From contig JBAMJV010009059.1 in the NCBI GenBank assembly GCA_037951105.1, forward strand, positions 1 to 64,000: a DNA stretch of 64,000 nucleotides, read 5' to 3'. The position numbers and the translations under genes were made by a program. The notes beneath the pieces were generated by a model, which was given only the letters and a program-made list of their open reading frames with translations, was not told the DNA's origin and made no database searches. This DNA is from Echinarachnius parma (taxonomy: Eukaryota; Echinodermata; Echinoidea; Clypeasteroida; Echinarachniidae). Positions 1-32,683 of the stretch are shown here, piece after piece. Numbering within the stretch: the first letter of the stretch is position 1; each line of letters begins with the position of its first letter.

Positions 1-160
1 CAAGATTTAGCAATGCTGGAAATTTACTTTTTTTGCCTCGTGACTCAGTCGGGAAAGTTAAAAACAACATTTCTAAAAGTCTAGTAGCAAGGGGTTAAGT
101 GAACCCTTCTTGCTACATCATGGATGATAAGTGTGTGTCATTTCTTTGATGTTGATGCAG

Positions 161-222
161 GCTTTATCCAGGAGAGCTACTTGCGTGAAGTGCTGGCAAC
201 CATGGGCAACCCATATCTATAG
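161..222 (+). pseudogene. Truncated copy of the myosin light chain last exon
   Basis: This stretch repeats the first ~50 bases of the real terminal exon at 677-840, including the preceding acceptor context (gatgttgatgcag). It reads [17 protein letters not shown], then leaves homology and stops at TAG (220-222). If spliced in, it would cut the C-terminal EF-hand lobe short. It is either a decayed duplicate or an alternative terminal exon; decay is more likely because the homology ends abruptly. Confidence 0.7.
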
Positions 223-379
223 CTAGCATTTGTATGCCTTTGCCAATTTAGTGACTGGAGGCATTCTGATTTTGGGGTTGTATGTCTGCCCATCCCTACG
301 TCCGTCTTGTCCTATTTTTGTTCTCTCGATATCTGGAGAACGGGTTTATGGATCAATTTCAAACTTTGGTATGGGTGTA

Positions 380-590
380 CATATGATGACATAAACGGTA
401 CTCTGGGGTACCAGACAAGTATCCGCCATTTTGTTGAATTATTTATTTAATTTTTAGGGCTGTACCGGGGTATAGCGTGCATACAAGCGCGCGTTGCACT
501 GCATACACAACGCAATACGGTTGTGCTTCGAGTGGACACAAGATGGTGCTACACAACGCGGTACCCCAGGGTACCGCGTGTCATCATATG
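380..590. mobile_element. MITE-like TIR element, family A copy 1
   Basis: The left end catatgatgacataaacggt is inverted at the right end (gtaccgcgtgtcatcatatg). The body holds repeated GGTACCCC-type palindromes. A related copy in opposite orientation lies at 20192-20412. It has no coding capacity, so it is a non-autonomous element. Confidence 0.7.
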
Positions 591-676
591 GGGATGACGA
601 TGATCTAGTAGTTAATGCACTGAATGATGCATGCTTATAATTACATGTGTATATATATCACTTGATGTTGATGCAG

Positions 677-840
677 GCTTCATCCAGGAGAGCTACCTGC
701 GTGAGCTGCTGGCAACCATGGGCGACCGCTTCACGGAGGAGGAGGTCGACGAGATCTTCCGGGACACGCCGACCAAGGAGGGCAACTTCAACTACCGAGA
801 GTTCACTCGCACGCTCAAGCACGGTACCAAAGAGCAATAA
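677..840 (+). CDS. Non-muscle myosin regulatory light chain, last coding exon (partial gene)
   Basis: The terminal exon begins after the acceptor ttgatgttgatgcag with two bases completing a Gly codon and ends at TAA (838-840). It encodes about 54 residues, beginning [20 protein letters not shown] and ending [11 protein letters not shown]. This matches the C-terminal EF-hand lobe of the smooth/non-muscle regulatory light chain (MYL9/MYL12 type), which binds the IQ motif of the myosin II heavy chain and sets motor activity. The N-terminal lobe with the phosphorylated Thr/Ser lies upstream, outside the window. The exon is strikingly GC-rich compared with its surroundings. Partial copies sit on both sides (161-222 and 939-1150). 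Family assignment is firm; the exact paralogue is not. Confidence 0.9.
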
Positions 841-938
841 GCCCACCCTGCCGCAACAAGGAACATGATGTCATTTCATATTCCAAATTCTTGTTTTCTT
901 CTCTTCACCTGTGTTCTTTAATATCTCTTTCATCTTTG

Positions 939-1150
939 ACTACCAAAAGTTTACTCGCACTCTCAAGCATGGTACCGAAGAGCTAATGCAGTAAAGGAAC
1001 GTGCTTATTTCCTCCTATTTCTCTTTTCTTCTTCTTTCACCTATGTTCTTTTCTGCTCAGTCCTATATTCCTATCTCTCTTTCAAGTGTTATTCTGTCTC
1101 AACTGTTCGCGCACACACTCGAGCATGGAACCAAGGAGCTGTTATCCAAC
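939..1150 (+). repeat. Two degenerate downstream copies of the light chain exon end and 3' UTR
   Basis: Bases near 939-992 and 1100-1145 each repeat the final codons of the light chain exon (tcgcac-ctcaagcatggtacc). Each is followed by the same pyrimidine-rich 3' UTR (ttcttctttcacctatgttctt). The period is about 155 bp. Both have lost the original stop context. They lie inside the probable 3' UTR, so they should not affect the protein. Confidence 0.65.
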
Positions 1151-1805
1151 ACTATCAGATCCATTATTCAAAAATTGCAGCAAGGATCATGCTTCTTTCA
1201 AGCAAACTCCTTTTCCCATTCTCTTTGACTCTGTTTTTAAGTTCATTACTTCTCTCTTTCGTGAATTCCATCATGTTTGAACATCTTCAAGACGCTTCTT
1301 TGTTCACATCTTCTTTTGTATCTCATTCTCTTTTATCTCCTCATCTTTCTCTTTCATAAATTGTTTTTATTTCCAATATGGATGAAGGTTTTTCCTAAAA
1401 CTTCTTCCATCCCTTTTTCGCCATTCCTCGAAAATAAGTTATTGCTAAATATTATGCGTTTATGACCGCTTGATAGTACAAGTGATGCTTGTTATAGTGT
1501 GTAATTTTGTATAGACCTTGAGGTGACTTTTGGAAAACATAACAAAACATAAAAAAGGTCATCCTGTTCAGAAATTCATTTTGTAATGTTGGACCTTTAT
1601 TTCCGTATTATTGCTAATACATGTATACTATGCTATTTCATTATCTTGTATATTGATTGAGACGTAACAAAAATCAGGTCAGAACATAGCCATTATGTCA
1701 GATCTAATAAAATTGTCTTCGCAGTTTTTGTATTGGAATAATCAGATCAGCCTTAGTTATAACATAGCCTCTTCGTTAATGGCCTAGTTTTTCTAAGAGA
1801 GTAAT

Positions 1806-2056
1806 GGCCCAGTCCCACTAAAGCGCATCTCCTTCCGTTTCCTATCCGTTTCACATATGATCCGGAAGGTACTAGCAGGAAACGAAAACGATGTGGACCA
1901 AGCTCGGAATGGACTAGTCGGATACTTTTAATTCGGCTCCGTTTCCCATGAAGCTGAAGGTCATGGAACTTCAAAATTTGCTAGATACTGACCGTTTCGT
2001 CACATTTTGGTCGGATAGGAAACGGAATGAGAAACGGTACAGTGGGGCTAGGCCAT
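1806..2056. mobile_element. MITE-like TIR element with CCGTTTC-rich body
   Basis: The left end atggcccagtcccact is matched in inverse at the right end (agtggggctaggccat). The body repeats ccgtttc/gaaacgg motifs in both orientations. There is no ORF of note. It probably lies in the light chain 3' UTR or just past it. Confidence 0.55.
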
Positions 2057-2427
2057 AAGATTTAAGAACTCGAAAACTTACCTCGAAGTTTGTGTCTCGA
2101 AAACACTACTTAGAATTGTATTAGTTTATTGAGGATTGTGCATTCTACTCCTGCCTGTTTTATCTTGAGTATACATGTAGAAAGCTGTGAATAGGGCTTC
2201 CTGTACTATTGGTATAAGTAATTAATTTGCATCATACAAATTGTGGTACATAGCAGTTTTGATATTATATATTTATAGTTCATATTTAGTAGATTTGTTT
2301 AAATCTTAATTACTTGCTTTGCTATAAATTAGACGGGTCTTGGGGGGGGGGGGGGGCATGACACTTCTTTAGACTTTAAAATCTACTTGTGCATATGAAT
2401 TTGTGTTTTTTGGTGCTTTTGTATGTC

Positions 2428-2433
2428 AATAAA
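2428..2433 (+). terminator. Possible poly(A) signal of the light chain gene
   Basis: AATAAA lies in a T-rich stretch about 1.6 kb after the stop codon. It is the first canonical hexamer I see downstream, but transcript ends cannot be proved from sequence. Confidence 0.3.
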
Positions 2434-2522
2434 TATTCTTTATTCTGGTTAAATATATTTCAGAATGTTTAAAAAGTAAAAAAAGATGAAGTAGTAATTG
2501 TCCCTAAATGTGGGACATTGTG

Positions 2523-2640
2523 AGATTTAGAAATAATAAGCCTAAGAATCAATCTTCTAAAACCATTCCATCATGTGGATTGAGAAATAATAAGCCTAAG
2601 AGTCAATCTTCTAAAACCATTCCATCATGTGGATTTATTT
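2523..2640. repeat. 60-bp tandem duplication
   Basis: Two nearly identical units, each reading gaaataataagcctaaga and then tcaatcttctaaaaccattc, lie head to tail. They differ at about one base. Confidence 0.85.
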
Positions 2641-3164
2641 CAAAATTCCAATATATTTTTAATGCATCTTTACTACAAGATTTATAAGTCATTATTTTCG
2701 AAAAAAAATTATACAGATTTATGACTTTCATTCCATATTGTGACAAGATAAATGATTATCTCCTTTTTAACTTCAAAATTTGATTTCTTGTAGATATTAA
2801 GAATACTATGTCAATTTCTCTAACATTCGATTTCATGTTTACAAATTAATAAATTATAAACATATTTAACATACATGTATATTTTGAGAGAAATTGCCTT
2901 ATTTTCAGTTATCGTTGTCATGTAGAAATTTAACGAAGTGGTGTTACACAATTTTAAGTTTGATTGTAAATGTGTGTACAAAGTTACTACAAATACCGTC
3001 AAACCTGCCTTAGTGGCCAACCTGCCGATATTTTCGATCAAAATTGATCCCCTGCACAAACAAATTGAATCAGAAATACAGCAATACAAAATAATCATTG
3101 AGAGAAACATCTTAATAAGGGGAATAAACCAATGTGTGTTCTACTCCTTGAAAAGTTGTATGCA

Positions 3165-3218
3165 TGTGTTTGTGTGTGTGTCTGTGTTTGTGCTTGTATG
3201 TGTGTGTGTGTGTGTGTG
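3165..3218. repeat. TG/GT-rich microsatellite
   Basis: An imperfect (TG)n stretch interrupted by cttgta and tct. Confidence 0.85.
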
Positions 3219-3851
3219 ATAGTATGCATGTTTTTAGTGTGTTTGTAACATGTGCTTGTTTCATACATTTGAAATCGCCAAATACTTCCAGAAGTTGTGA
3301 GATAAGAGAAGGTACATTTCGAGTGAGATTCTCCGTACAATAACATTTTTATTATTGGCCTTATGTTTTCAGAGACCTTGTCCCTGTGACGAAGATTCAC
3401 GATTAATATACGATCAGTAAATTGATCCTACGATTGACTATTTGGCCGTACATTCAATGAATCAATTGTACAATTAATCTTGAATTAATTGTACCGGGGC
3501 AAAAGTCTTACCTGAGATAAAAATTAATAAACCAATCGACAAGACTATAAGTGTAGCAGGACTGACCAGGGGCATATACGTAATTGGGGAGGGAGGGGTG
3601 CCACACTTTGTATTTTCAATGACTTTTGTATTGTTTTTTGTCATGTTGTTGGGGAGTTCCCCCACCCCCACACCACTTAAAACAGTTCTTTATTGGGGGA
3701 TAGGGGGGGGGGGGGCTCACTTTGTATTTCTTTTCACAAATTATTTAGTGGTGGGGCATGTGCCCCCTCTACCGGTATGCCAGTAAAAAAAAATATACTG
3801 CTCCATCCCGCATAGGGACTATTCTGCTCTCTCACTTCAGTGGCGTAGCAC

Positions 3852-3877
3852 GGGGGGGGGGGGGGGGGGGGGGGGGG
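3852..3877. repeat. Poly-G tract (~26)
   Basis: An uninterrupted G run after tggcgtagcac. It belongs to a set of long G/C runs spread over the window; the length may be unreliable in an assembly. Confidence 0.9.
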
Positions 3878-4053
3878 CACATGGCTCCTGAATTTATTTG
3901 TGTAAAACAATACAAAACATAAGGGTAACATCTTTAAATTAATACATTAATAACAAAGGTGCATGTGCCCCCACTTATTTATGTTCCCTCAATCAGTCCG
4001 CCCCCGAGTATGCACTCGCCCGCCCGTTTCTCGATGTACCTCCCACCACTTTA

Positions 4054-4412
4054 ATTAAAGGTGCACCTGTAAAGTGTCAGATATTGCCCAAAATGACATT
4101 TGAGACTTCCTGTACCAAAATGATTGCAAGTTACAGTGTATGTCCGTATGATGTGTGAAAGTTTCATTGAAAAAGAACACCGAAAATATGCGTCAGCTTT
4201 TACAACGAATTACTGTATGACTCTATGAGGTTTATGACCGTTAATTAACGCTTTTGAGCTGAATGATAGATATCGTCATACTAAAGGGGCATTTGAAAAA
4301 ATCTCACCCTATTTTATTCTTCTCTTACCATAATCTAAACAACACGGTAGAAGAGAAACGATGAAGCTCCAAGTAATTTTCGTGGAGTTAGACACTTTAC
4401 AGGCATCCCTTA
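4054..4412. mobile_element. TIR element with 'cctgtaaagtgtc' ends
   Basis: The left end ttaaaggtgcacctgtaaag is mirrored by the right end (gacactttacaggcatccct, then taa). Arms are about 24 bp with one mismatch cluster. No coding capacity. Confidence 0.6.
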
Positions 4413-4548
4413 AAGATTTCTTCACTTAAATAAAATAAGCGAATTAGTTAATTAGCTTTGAGTTGATTTTTCATCTTGGTTTACACTTTCTGATTTACCA
4501 GGAAAGAGAGTTTCTGGGTTTTTTGGGGGGAGGGTCTCAACGTGGTAT

Positions 4549-5191
4549 CCAATGGTCCCGGGGGGTCTGTCCTCATAGAAAGGGGGGGGGGGGGGGGTAT
4601 CATGCGTGACCAAGGACTTGCCAAAAGCACCCTAAACGAGTATTTGCGTGGTGCAAAAAATACACCCTAAATAAGTATGATTATCGGTAATTTGATACCC
4701 TAAGCAAGTAATCAATTTTGTGTAAACCCCTAAGCAAGTATTGTTGATACCCTAAGCAAGTAATCAATTTTTTGTAAACCCCTAAGCAAGTTATAACTGT
4801 TTTTGATACCCTAAGCAAGTAATACATTTTTTGTAAACCCCTAGGCAAGTCATAACTATATTTGATACCCTAAGCAAGTATAATTTTTTTTTTTGTAAAC
4901 CCCTATTAAAAGCAAGTGATAACTATTTTTGATACCCTAAGCAAGTAAGCTGAGTTTTTGAGACCCTAAACGAGTAGTTCATCTTTTTGAGACCCTAAAC
5001 GAGTAATTCATCAGCCTAAAAAAGATACCCTTTTTCCTGATTTTGGGTGATTTTGAGACCCTATTCGAGATACTTGAGTATCTCGCCTGATCGTAAAAAA
5101 CCACCCTAATTACTCGTTTTCTTGGTCACGCATGATACCCCCCTTTCAATGAGGAGAGACCCCCCCCCCCCCCCCCCCCCCGGGCCAATGG
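4549..5191. mobile_element. TIR element enclosing a CCCTAAGCAAGT minisatellite
   Basis: The arms, about 65 bp each, begin ccaatggtcccgggg and contain a poly-G run followed by tatcatgcgtgaccaag. The right arm is the inverse with a poly-C run at 5160-5181. Between them (about 4620-5110) lies a tandem array of units of the form gataccctaagcaagtaa and gtaaacccctaagcaagt, grading into ccctaaacgagta variants at both ends. No ORF. Confidence 0.75.
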
Positions 5192-5262
5192 TCAGATCAC
5201 CCTCAAAAACACCTGTCTAGCAATCCGCAGGTCCCAAGTTCGATTCCAGACGAAATCCATTT

Positions 5263-5896
5263 TTCTTTGCAGATGTTCATATTATCAATTAAAATACATG
5301 TATTGCTCTTCTGAAATTAATGTTTAACCCCCCCATCCCCCACCTAGCTTTCCATTCAATTTTCAGCATCACCCCTCCCTTTTTTCATCTTCATCTTCTT
5401 ATCCCCGACTAATTTAAAGTAGCCTAAATTCAGACGTGAAAGTACACTTAAAGATTGTCATCCAAACTTTGAGATATAAAATACGTATTTTTATAGTTTG
5501 TTTGTTGATGAAAATTCAATGTACACCAAATTTTAAAAAGGAAATGTCATCAATTATGATTATTTTGTGAATTTTCGCTATTTTTCGGGATCTCAGAAGA
5601 AAAAAATCGACTACAATGTTCTTACTATTGCATGGTAAGTAGACTAAATGTCAGCTAGAAAAAAGACTGATAACAGTTCTTATATTTGGGCACCTGATAC
5701 AACATTATCCGTTACTGTATGGTTTGTGTTCGAGATATGAGTACAGTCTCTAAATGTACATCCACGTAGTAAAAAGCCGGTTGTGAGATTCGTCACCTGA
5801 CAGATCGACTTTCGCTGTTTATTTTATTTTTTGTAGAATCTGAACGTTTGTTTTATAAACCAGACTTTTCTCCGGAGACGTGATTCTCTCTCTAAG
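5263..5896. other. ARFGAP1 upstream region and 5' UTR
   Basis: Mostly AT-rich DNA without an ORF or clear repeat. The last ~70 bases before the ATG are pyrimidine-rich (ctctctctaag) and probably 5' UTR. I see no convincing TATA box, and the start site is not determinable here. Confidence 0.4.
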
Positions 5897-26631
<20,735 letters not shown>

Positions 26632-27550
26632 ACTCAAGCGCAGCTTTTGGACATTTGGGTTATTTGAAAGGTTTGATTGTCTCTGTACTGCATCAAATCT
26701 GCCATTCCACGTTATCGATCTTAAGATCTTAAGTTGTCAATGCAATAGTGTACAGAACAAAGGAAGATTGAATACTAGTAGGTGTTATGCATTACAATAT
26801 GTGTAAGTTGCATGAGGAGGGAGTGACAGAACCATACTAAAAACTGTACCCATCAACATATGAAGCAGGAATGAGCAGCAAGCATAAAGAGACAAATAAG
26901 TTATGTTGTTTGTATTGTTCAGTCTCCGCTCTTTTGCTTAACTCCTTGATTACGGGAACCGGGTGGGTTGTGTACAATGTCTATGGAGATTTCAGAATTT
27001 TGAATGGAACGGGATAATACTGTCTAAAGATTGCAAGACGAAGAGCTCGGCCATGTATCTCTTTAACAGAATATCAAGAAGGATCAATCCATTGTCGATT
27101 AGTGTGTTGCAAAGGTGTGATGGTCTTATACGGAAAGTTTCCTAAAATATATGGCATTCCAAGATTTCTTTCAACTACACATATTAAACACAATATTGTA
27201 CTCTTTTGGAAATGAGACAAAAGGGTTCAGAGCAACAGAGATATATCACCAGCACCAATATGAAGACTTGGCTTACATGCAACCATGCAATAGGGTTGGT
27301 GCTATTTTAGTAATGTTATTTGATTTATTTGATTTTAAGATCATGAACCAAAAATTGTTGCTTGCGAAAGAGAAGGACACTAAGTAACTGTTTACCGGTG
27401 ATAATCATGTTCAAGGTTCGGGATCGCTGTAGGTACTCAATTTAGCTCATTTAAATTTTTGATTAATAATTCCAAATAGATCTGGCATACCATACAAATG
27501 GCCTTGCCTGAAAAGATTGTATGCAGGACTCAATATAGCTCAAAACTGCC
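26632..27550 (+). other. ARFGAP1 3' UTR / downstream sequence
   Basis: No repeat or further ORF is convincing. No AATAAA lies close to the stop; the first good candidates are near 27977 and 29666, so the transcript end cannot be placed. Confidence 0.4.
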
Positions 27551-27935
27551 TTAAAGGGACTTAGTAACATTTTCCAAATCGTCAAAATCCAATTGAAATT
27601 CTAGCGGTTCCCTCATACCTTGTTGTATTCTTATTAACAAAAAAAGCATGGACAGGTTTTGGTTTTTCAAATTTCCCTTTCGTTAAAAAGATATTTACGA
27701 TTGAAGTGATCAGTTGGCAAATTATCCAATGGATCGTCAGAACCGTGTACAAAGTGAGTGCAATGAGTTAGTGAATGTCGCTTTGCATTTTTGCTCATTA
27801 CTCGGCCATATAAAGTCCATTTAACTTGAAATTTTCACACGACACCAAGTGGACATATCAGATAACAACAATATGCATTGTATCAACCATTCATCACTTT
27901 TTGCACATGTCAACAAAGTTACTAGATCCCTTTAA
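27551..27935. mobile_element. Family B element, copy 3
   Basis: Complete copy with ends ttaaagggacttagtaacat and gttactagatccctttaa. It matches 22172-22557 closely. Confidence 0.8.
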
Positions 27936-28629
27936 TGCCCTTCTCACTCTCACCGGAAATAACTGACCCTATCGCAAATAAATGTGGCGACTCATAGAAA
28001 AGGATCTGAACTAAAAAAGGAGGTATGCAGGACTCGATTTAGACAAAAACTGACTTAATGCCCTTCTCACGCTCACCTAATGCCCTTCACACACAATTAA
28101 AGGGTAAATCCTGATTTAAATCTTCTCTTATAAAAGAAAGAAAAAACACCCCACCAACCCTGAGTACAACATTCCAAGCTTGCTACTTACAGCTAACGGC
28201 TGAATGTGTAGTTGTGCTGAAACATGTTTTAGGGAGAGATATTTACATGTGAAGGGACATTCGGTTTGTTCGTAGGAATAGACAATTTCATTGCACAAAG
28301 ATAATTCCTGTATGTACAATGTATAGATGATAGAAATTATTTCTTGCACGTGATGTACATTGAATATAATAGTCGTAACATATTTATTATTGAAAACATC
28401 TTGCATATTGATGTAAGGTTTGTAAAGGAAAGGATAGGGGACCTCTAACTTTTTAACAATTATTTTCCAAAATGAAGAATATTATGAATTTTTCTTCATA
28501 GAGTACTAAGGAATATGTTATTGAATATTATTGTCTTATGTTAGAATATAGTAGTATTTTCCTTTTGATGGGCTTACTAGAAATGTTATGTATTAACAAG
28601 GTGTGTAATCCTTTTGTATCATCGCACAA

Positions 28630-28870
28630 CTTCCTGCCAATGGCGGGCAAATCTGAGCGCTACTTCATTGGCCTGTACCAGATCTTCGCTTGTGCACATT
28701 CCATGTACCAGATCGCAACTAAGCAGGTGGTCCATGGTCTGCAGGCCTTGACCACACTCACTCTCTGCTGCGCCTTCGATGTATCCCCAGTTCGACACGT
28801 TGGAACTTGCATCTTCCCACTCCTGTCCGAGAGCCTATTCAGGCTACGCCAAGTCATTCAGGGTTGGTTG
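28630..28870 (-). pseudogene. Fragment of a non-LTR retrotransposon C-terminus
   Basis: On the minus strand it reads TWRSLNRLSDRSGKMQV, then after a frameshift SECGQGLQTMDHLLSC and EVALRFARHWQEVV. This has the Cys/His-containing C-terminal tail style of non-LTR reverse transcriptases. It is disrupted and only ~80 residues long. Confidence 0.65.
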
Positions 28871-28935
28871 CATCCTGCTAGTAGTTTCTCTGATTTTGTC
28901 ATAGTGTGTAATCCAACAGTAATACTGCAGACATA

Positions 28936-29167
28936 GGGTGGAATTCACAAAGGAGGTTGTAGGAGGTTTGTACAAACCATGGTTTGACGATAGTTTACAT
29001 CTATGGAATGCTGCTCGCATACCGTAAATTGTAAACCAACATTGTTAACAAGTATGGAGTTTACATTCCTTCTCCATCAGTTTACAAATGGCATTCCATA
29101 GATGTAAACCATGGTCAAACCATGGTTTGTACAAACCTCCTACAAACCTCCTTTGTGAATTCCACCC
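28936..29167. mobile_element. Foldback element, family C copy 1
   Basis: The arms gggtggaattcacaaaggag and ctcctttgtgaattccaccc are inverse. Inner sections (gtacaaaccatggttt, catctatggaatgc) are also mirrored. Its relative at 33138-33679 carries a nested insertion. Confidence 0.85.
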
Positions 29168-30790
29168 AATGTCTCCAACTTCAAACAATGGAAACATTTT
29201 GAGCAGAACAAGCATGGGACCATGCAAATTACCTTGTTATATGAGGGTAAAATTGAAAAGAATATAAAAGAGTTATGTAAATATCCCAGTAAAATGTACT
29301 TGTTAATAACAGAGTTCTTCATTACGTGGATCAACTGTATTCACATTTTATCATGATTATAAAGACTTAAAACTTTTCAACTGATTCCCCCCCCCCCCAA
29401 AAAAAAAGAAGAAAAAAAGAAGTTATTTTGATTGTTATGATTGAATATGAGCAGATTATCATTATTATATATATAACCAATTTTATTACTATAATAATTT
29501 CTAAACAGAAATGTTCTGTCTGGCCCAAGTAATTTGACAGAGTTTGTTTGTTATTGCCATATTCTTGCATAGCCACTGCACACAATGGTTATTCATTTGT
29601 TTGTTCTCAATTTATTTTTACATCATTAATATGTTATGTTAAAGTGATCCATTAACTTTGTCAAATTAAATAAAAATCACTTGAAGCTTTCAAATTTCTC
29701 TTGTACCTTGTTGTTTGGATTATGGTAACAGAAGAATGAAATGGGTTTCATTATGGAGATATTTAAAACTGAATTAAAAAGCATCCTGGAACACTCTTTG
29801 AGTGTACATCATACATGAAGGAAAAAGTATCAGAAATTGGATACTTTGCGCAAATGATCGACTAACATCAATTTTTACTCTTTTCACTAGGTAAGCTAGC
29901 TCTTTTTCTATGACAAACTTTCACACATCTTTCACCTTTCAACTTTCACACATCATTCATATTATTGGTATATGATTGAAGTCTCAAATATCGCTTTGGA
30001 AAATGTAATTTAGTTAATGGATCACTATATTCAAACTTGCATACTATTCATGAGAAGATTCAATTTACCTTGCATACATGATAATTATGTTGCCAGGTCA
30101 GACAAACATTGGGCAATCGTTCAAGTTGTCAAGGACAACTTGTGTTGATCTTGGGTTTAATTCCCAGCAATACCTTTTCTTTGCTCATTTTCATTAATGT
30201 GATATATTTATATCTTGTCAGTTTACTTTGTTTTAATTGTAATATTTTGTTTCTCTGTTACTAAACTGGGTCAGTCTTTGGATGTCTAAAATGATATTTT
30301 TTATATTATATGTTTTACTACTGGTCTTGGAGAACACTCTGAATATAATTCTTCCTAAAACATAAAAATCAACTTTCTATGTTAAAGCTTTCTTGTTGTT
30401 GCTGCAAGTGGTGATACATTATACCGTCGGTTGAGAAAGAGAAAGGCGTTAAGTCACTTTTAGTACTTTGGAGATGATCATGTTTAAAGTTCGAAAGCCA
30501 TGTAGAAATCAATTGTAACTCAATTTTATATTTACTGAATATTTCCCAATTTAGACATATTATTATCTTAAAATTTCGCAGCACGAAAGCTCTGACCTTC
30601 AAGATGGTATGCAGAATTAAATTTTGCAATAATGTGTCTTTAACGCCCTTCTGGACAATATTATATATTTATTTCAGATTCAATATTGTCTGTCATGATA
30701 TATTAATATCAAGTTTCTTCAATGTTCTGTTGATTGTTAGAATAATATCTAGTACTACTTCAAATATTATGAGTGTAGGGAAGATATCCT
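29168..30790. other. Intergenic AT-rich region
   Basis: I see only a short poly-C/poly-A junction near 29388 and no supported gene or TIR pair. Confidence 0.4.
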
Positions 30791-30802
30791 AAGTATTTAT
30801 CA

Positions 30803-31072
30803 ATACAGTCAAACCATGTTTTAGTTTATAGTGACCACTTAAAGAAAACAACAGAATTGGCCACTGTACACAGGTGAACTCTAGACAGATTCCATAACAG
30901 TGTTCAGTCAAACCTGTGTATATTGACCATCCATGGGAAACAAGAGAAATTGCCATTGCAGACAGATTACCTCTGTAGACAGGTTCCATAACATTTGTTT
31001 TTCTCTGCACATGATCACTTTTGGTGGCCACTATGCAGGTTGGCTGCTATAGACAGGTTCCCTTCAACACCA
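30803..31072. repeat. Dispersed repeat of 'cagtcaaacctgt...gaccac' type
   Basis: Sub-units such as agtcaaacctgtgtatattg, tggccactgtacacaggt and tagacaggttcc recur two or three times at about 70-bp spacing. This is a widely distributed invertebrate repeat type by my reading; a short relative lies at about 2995-3030. Confidence 0.5.
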
Positions 31073-31349
31073 CAGTTAGCTCAAAACAGTGAGTTGCTTT
31101 TGATATTACCTCTTTTTACTAATGATAGTAAATAATAGGGTTAAAAATAACTGACGTTTTTTGTTTACTCTTTTAATTAGTAAGAGTATATGTTGTACAC
31201 CTTGTTCGTTTTGTTCACACCTTTAATTATTTAGGATATATGTTTTGTTTAAATGTATTGGATTATGAAACATGTATTACCTCTGTTGTATACCCATGAA
31301 ATGTAACAATTATCTAAGAGTATTTTAAGTTTGTGTATGTATAATAGCA

Positions 31350-31660
31350 CTTGGGGGTGTTTCACAAAGATCCTAAGTTGAACTTAACTCTAAGTTGGAC
31401 TTAGAAATTATGGAAAGCCGTTAGTTTCTTTGAAAAAATGTTGTAAAAGTTCATATAGAAGGAATCAAATGTTGATTCAAATCTTTAAAATTTTCTATAA
31501 TCAAGGAGATTTCATGTTCTTGATGTAAAATTTATGAAAGTCTAAAATACTTTTTTCTTTTGAATATGTTTCATTCCAAGGTTACAAATGGTTTTCCATT
31601 ATTTTTAAGTCCAACTTAGAGTTAAGTTCAACTTAGGATCTTTGTGAAACACCCCCCAAG
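31350..31660. mobile_element. TIR element with ~50-bp arms
   Basis: The arms cttgggggtgtttcacaaag (continuing atcctaagttgaacttaact) are mirrored almost exactly at 31605-31660. The core is AT-rich and non-coding. Confidence 0.9.
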
Positions 31661-32683
31661 AGTGTCACATCATGACAGACCCGACTTTGCTCTATAAGTT
31701 CCCATCATTATTTGTATTATGATATAAACAATATTACGTGAACATTTGTACCCCCACCTGGTTTTGTCTCTTACGGTTAAAGGGGCTGGATCATCAAACA
31801 TGGAGGGCGCTTTAGAAAATACTCACTGGGCCGAATCATACGTGTATACAACTGTGTGCCATTGAGTGCACATTATGGCTGCCAGCATGCATTGCTCCCA
31901 AGGGAGTAGAGAGTGCATGTTTTGTGTAAGAGTATCTAATAACCAGGATAATAATATAATTGTAAAGCACTTGGAGATCATGATCAATCTTACTAGGAGG
32001 TTATATAAATTGATAATTATTTGCCATGTGTAAATGCAACAATAATGCAACATTAACATAATACAGTAAGCTAAAGAGCATGGCCCAAATTCTCATCAGT
32101 GGCACAACTTTAGTCTGGGCTTGGAAGACAGAACATACATGTGAATAGCCCCCTCAGACATGAGGATACTTTTAACATCCCTTTAACATATCCGAACAGT
32201 GACTGTTGTTTTTATTGTGGGGTTTAACTAATGGTATTGACAAACCTGTGAATAAGAAAGTGATTTATATATTGCCCATGTCTCTGTGAATGGTTTTTAG
32301 GTAAATTATGTGAACTAAGTTATAAACATATTGTGTGAATACGAAAGACAATTAAAATATATCAATGTTTTAATGCAATGTATGATTTTTGTCAAAAATT
32401 TGTTTTTAATCTGATTATTGCAAGATACACATATTACACAAAAATAACATGTTTATTTTGTTACAACCAATGTGCATCTTTTAAATCAAATGATAAACTT
32501 TTTATAAAATGTTGGTCTTCTTACAAAACTTAGATTAACTCCAAATTAAGTATATCATATAAATATCATACAAACACATACTTGTTAGAGCATATATATA
32601 CTCTATCATAAATGTATAGAAATCAAATTCATTCACACAAGAAACGTTTATGCTCCATTTGGCTTCAGTAGCCTGATGCATAG

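Noticed and set aside
3734-3931. Proline-rich ORF on the minus strand (and others at 51346-51540, 54514-54762)
   Set aside because: The prolines come from poly-G tracts read as CCC codons.
5192-5262. tRNA-like T-arm (aagttcgattccagac)
   Set aside because: Only a B-box-like word is present; no matching acceptor, D-arm or anticodon stem could be assembled.
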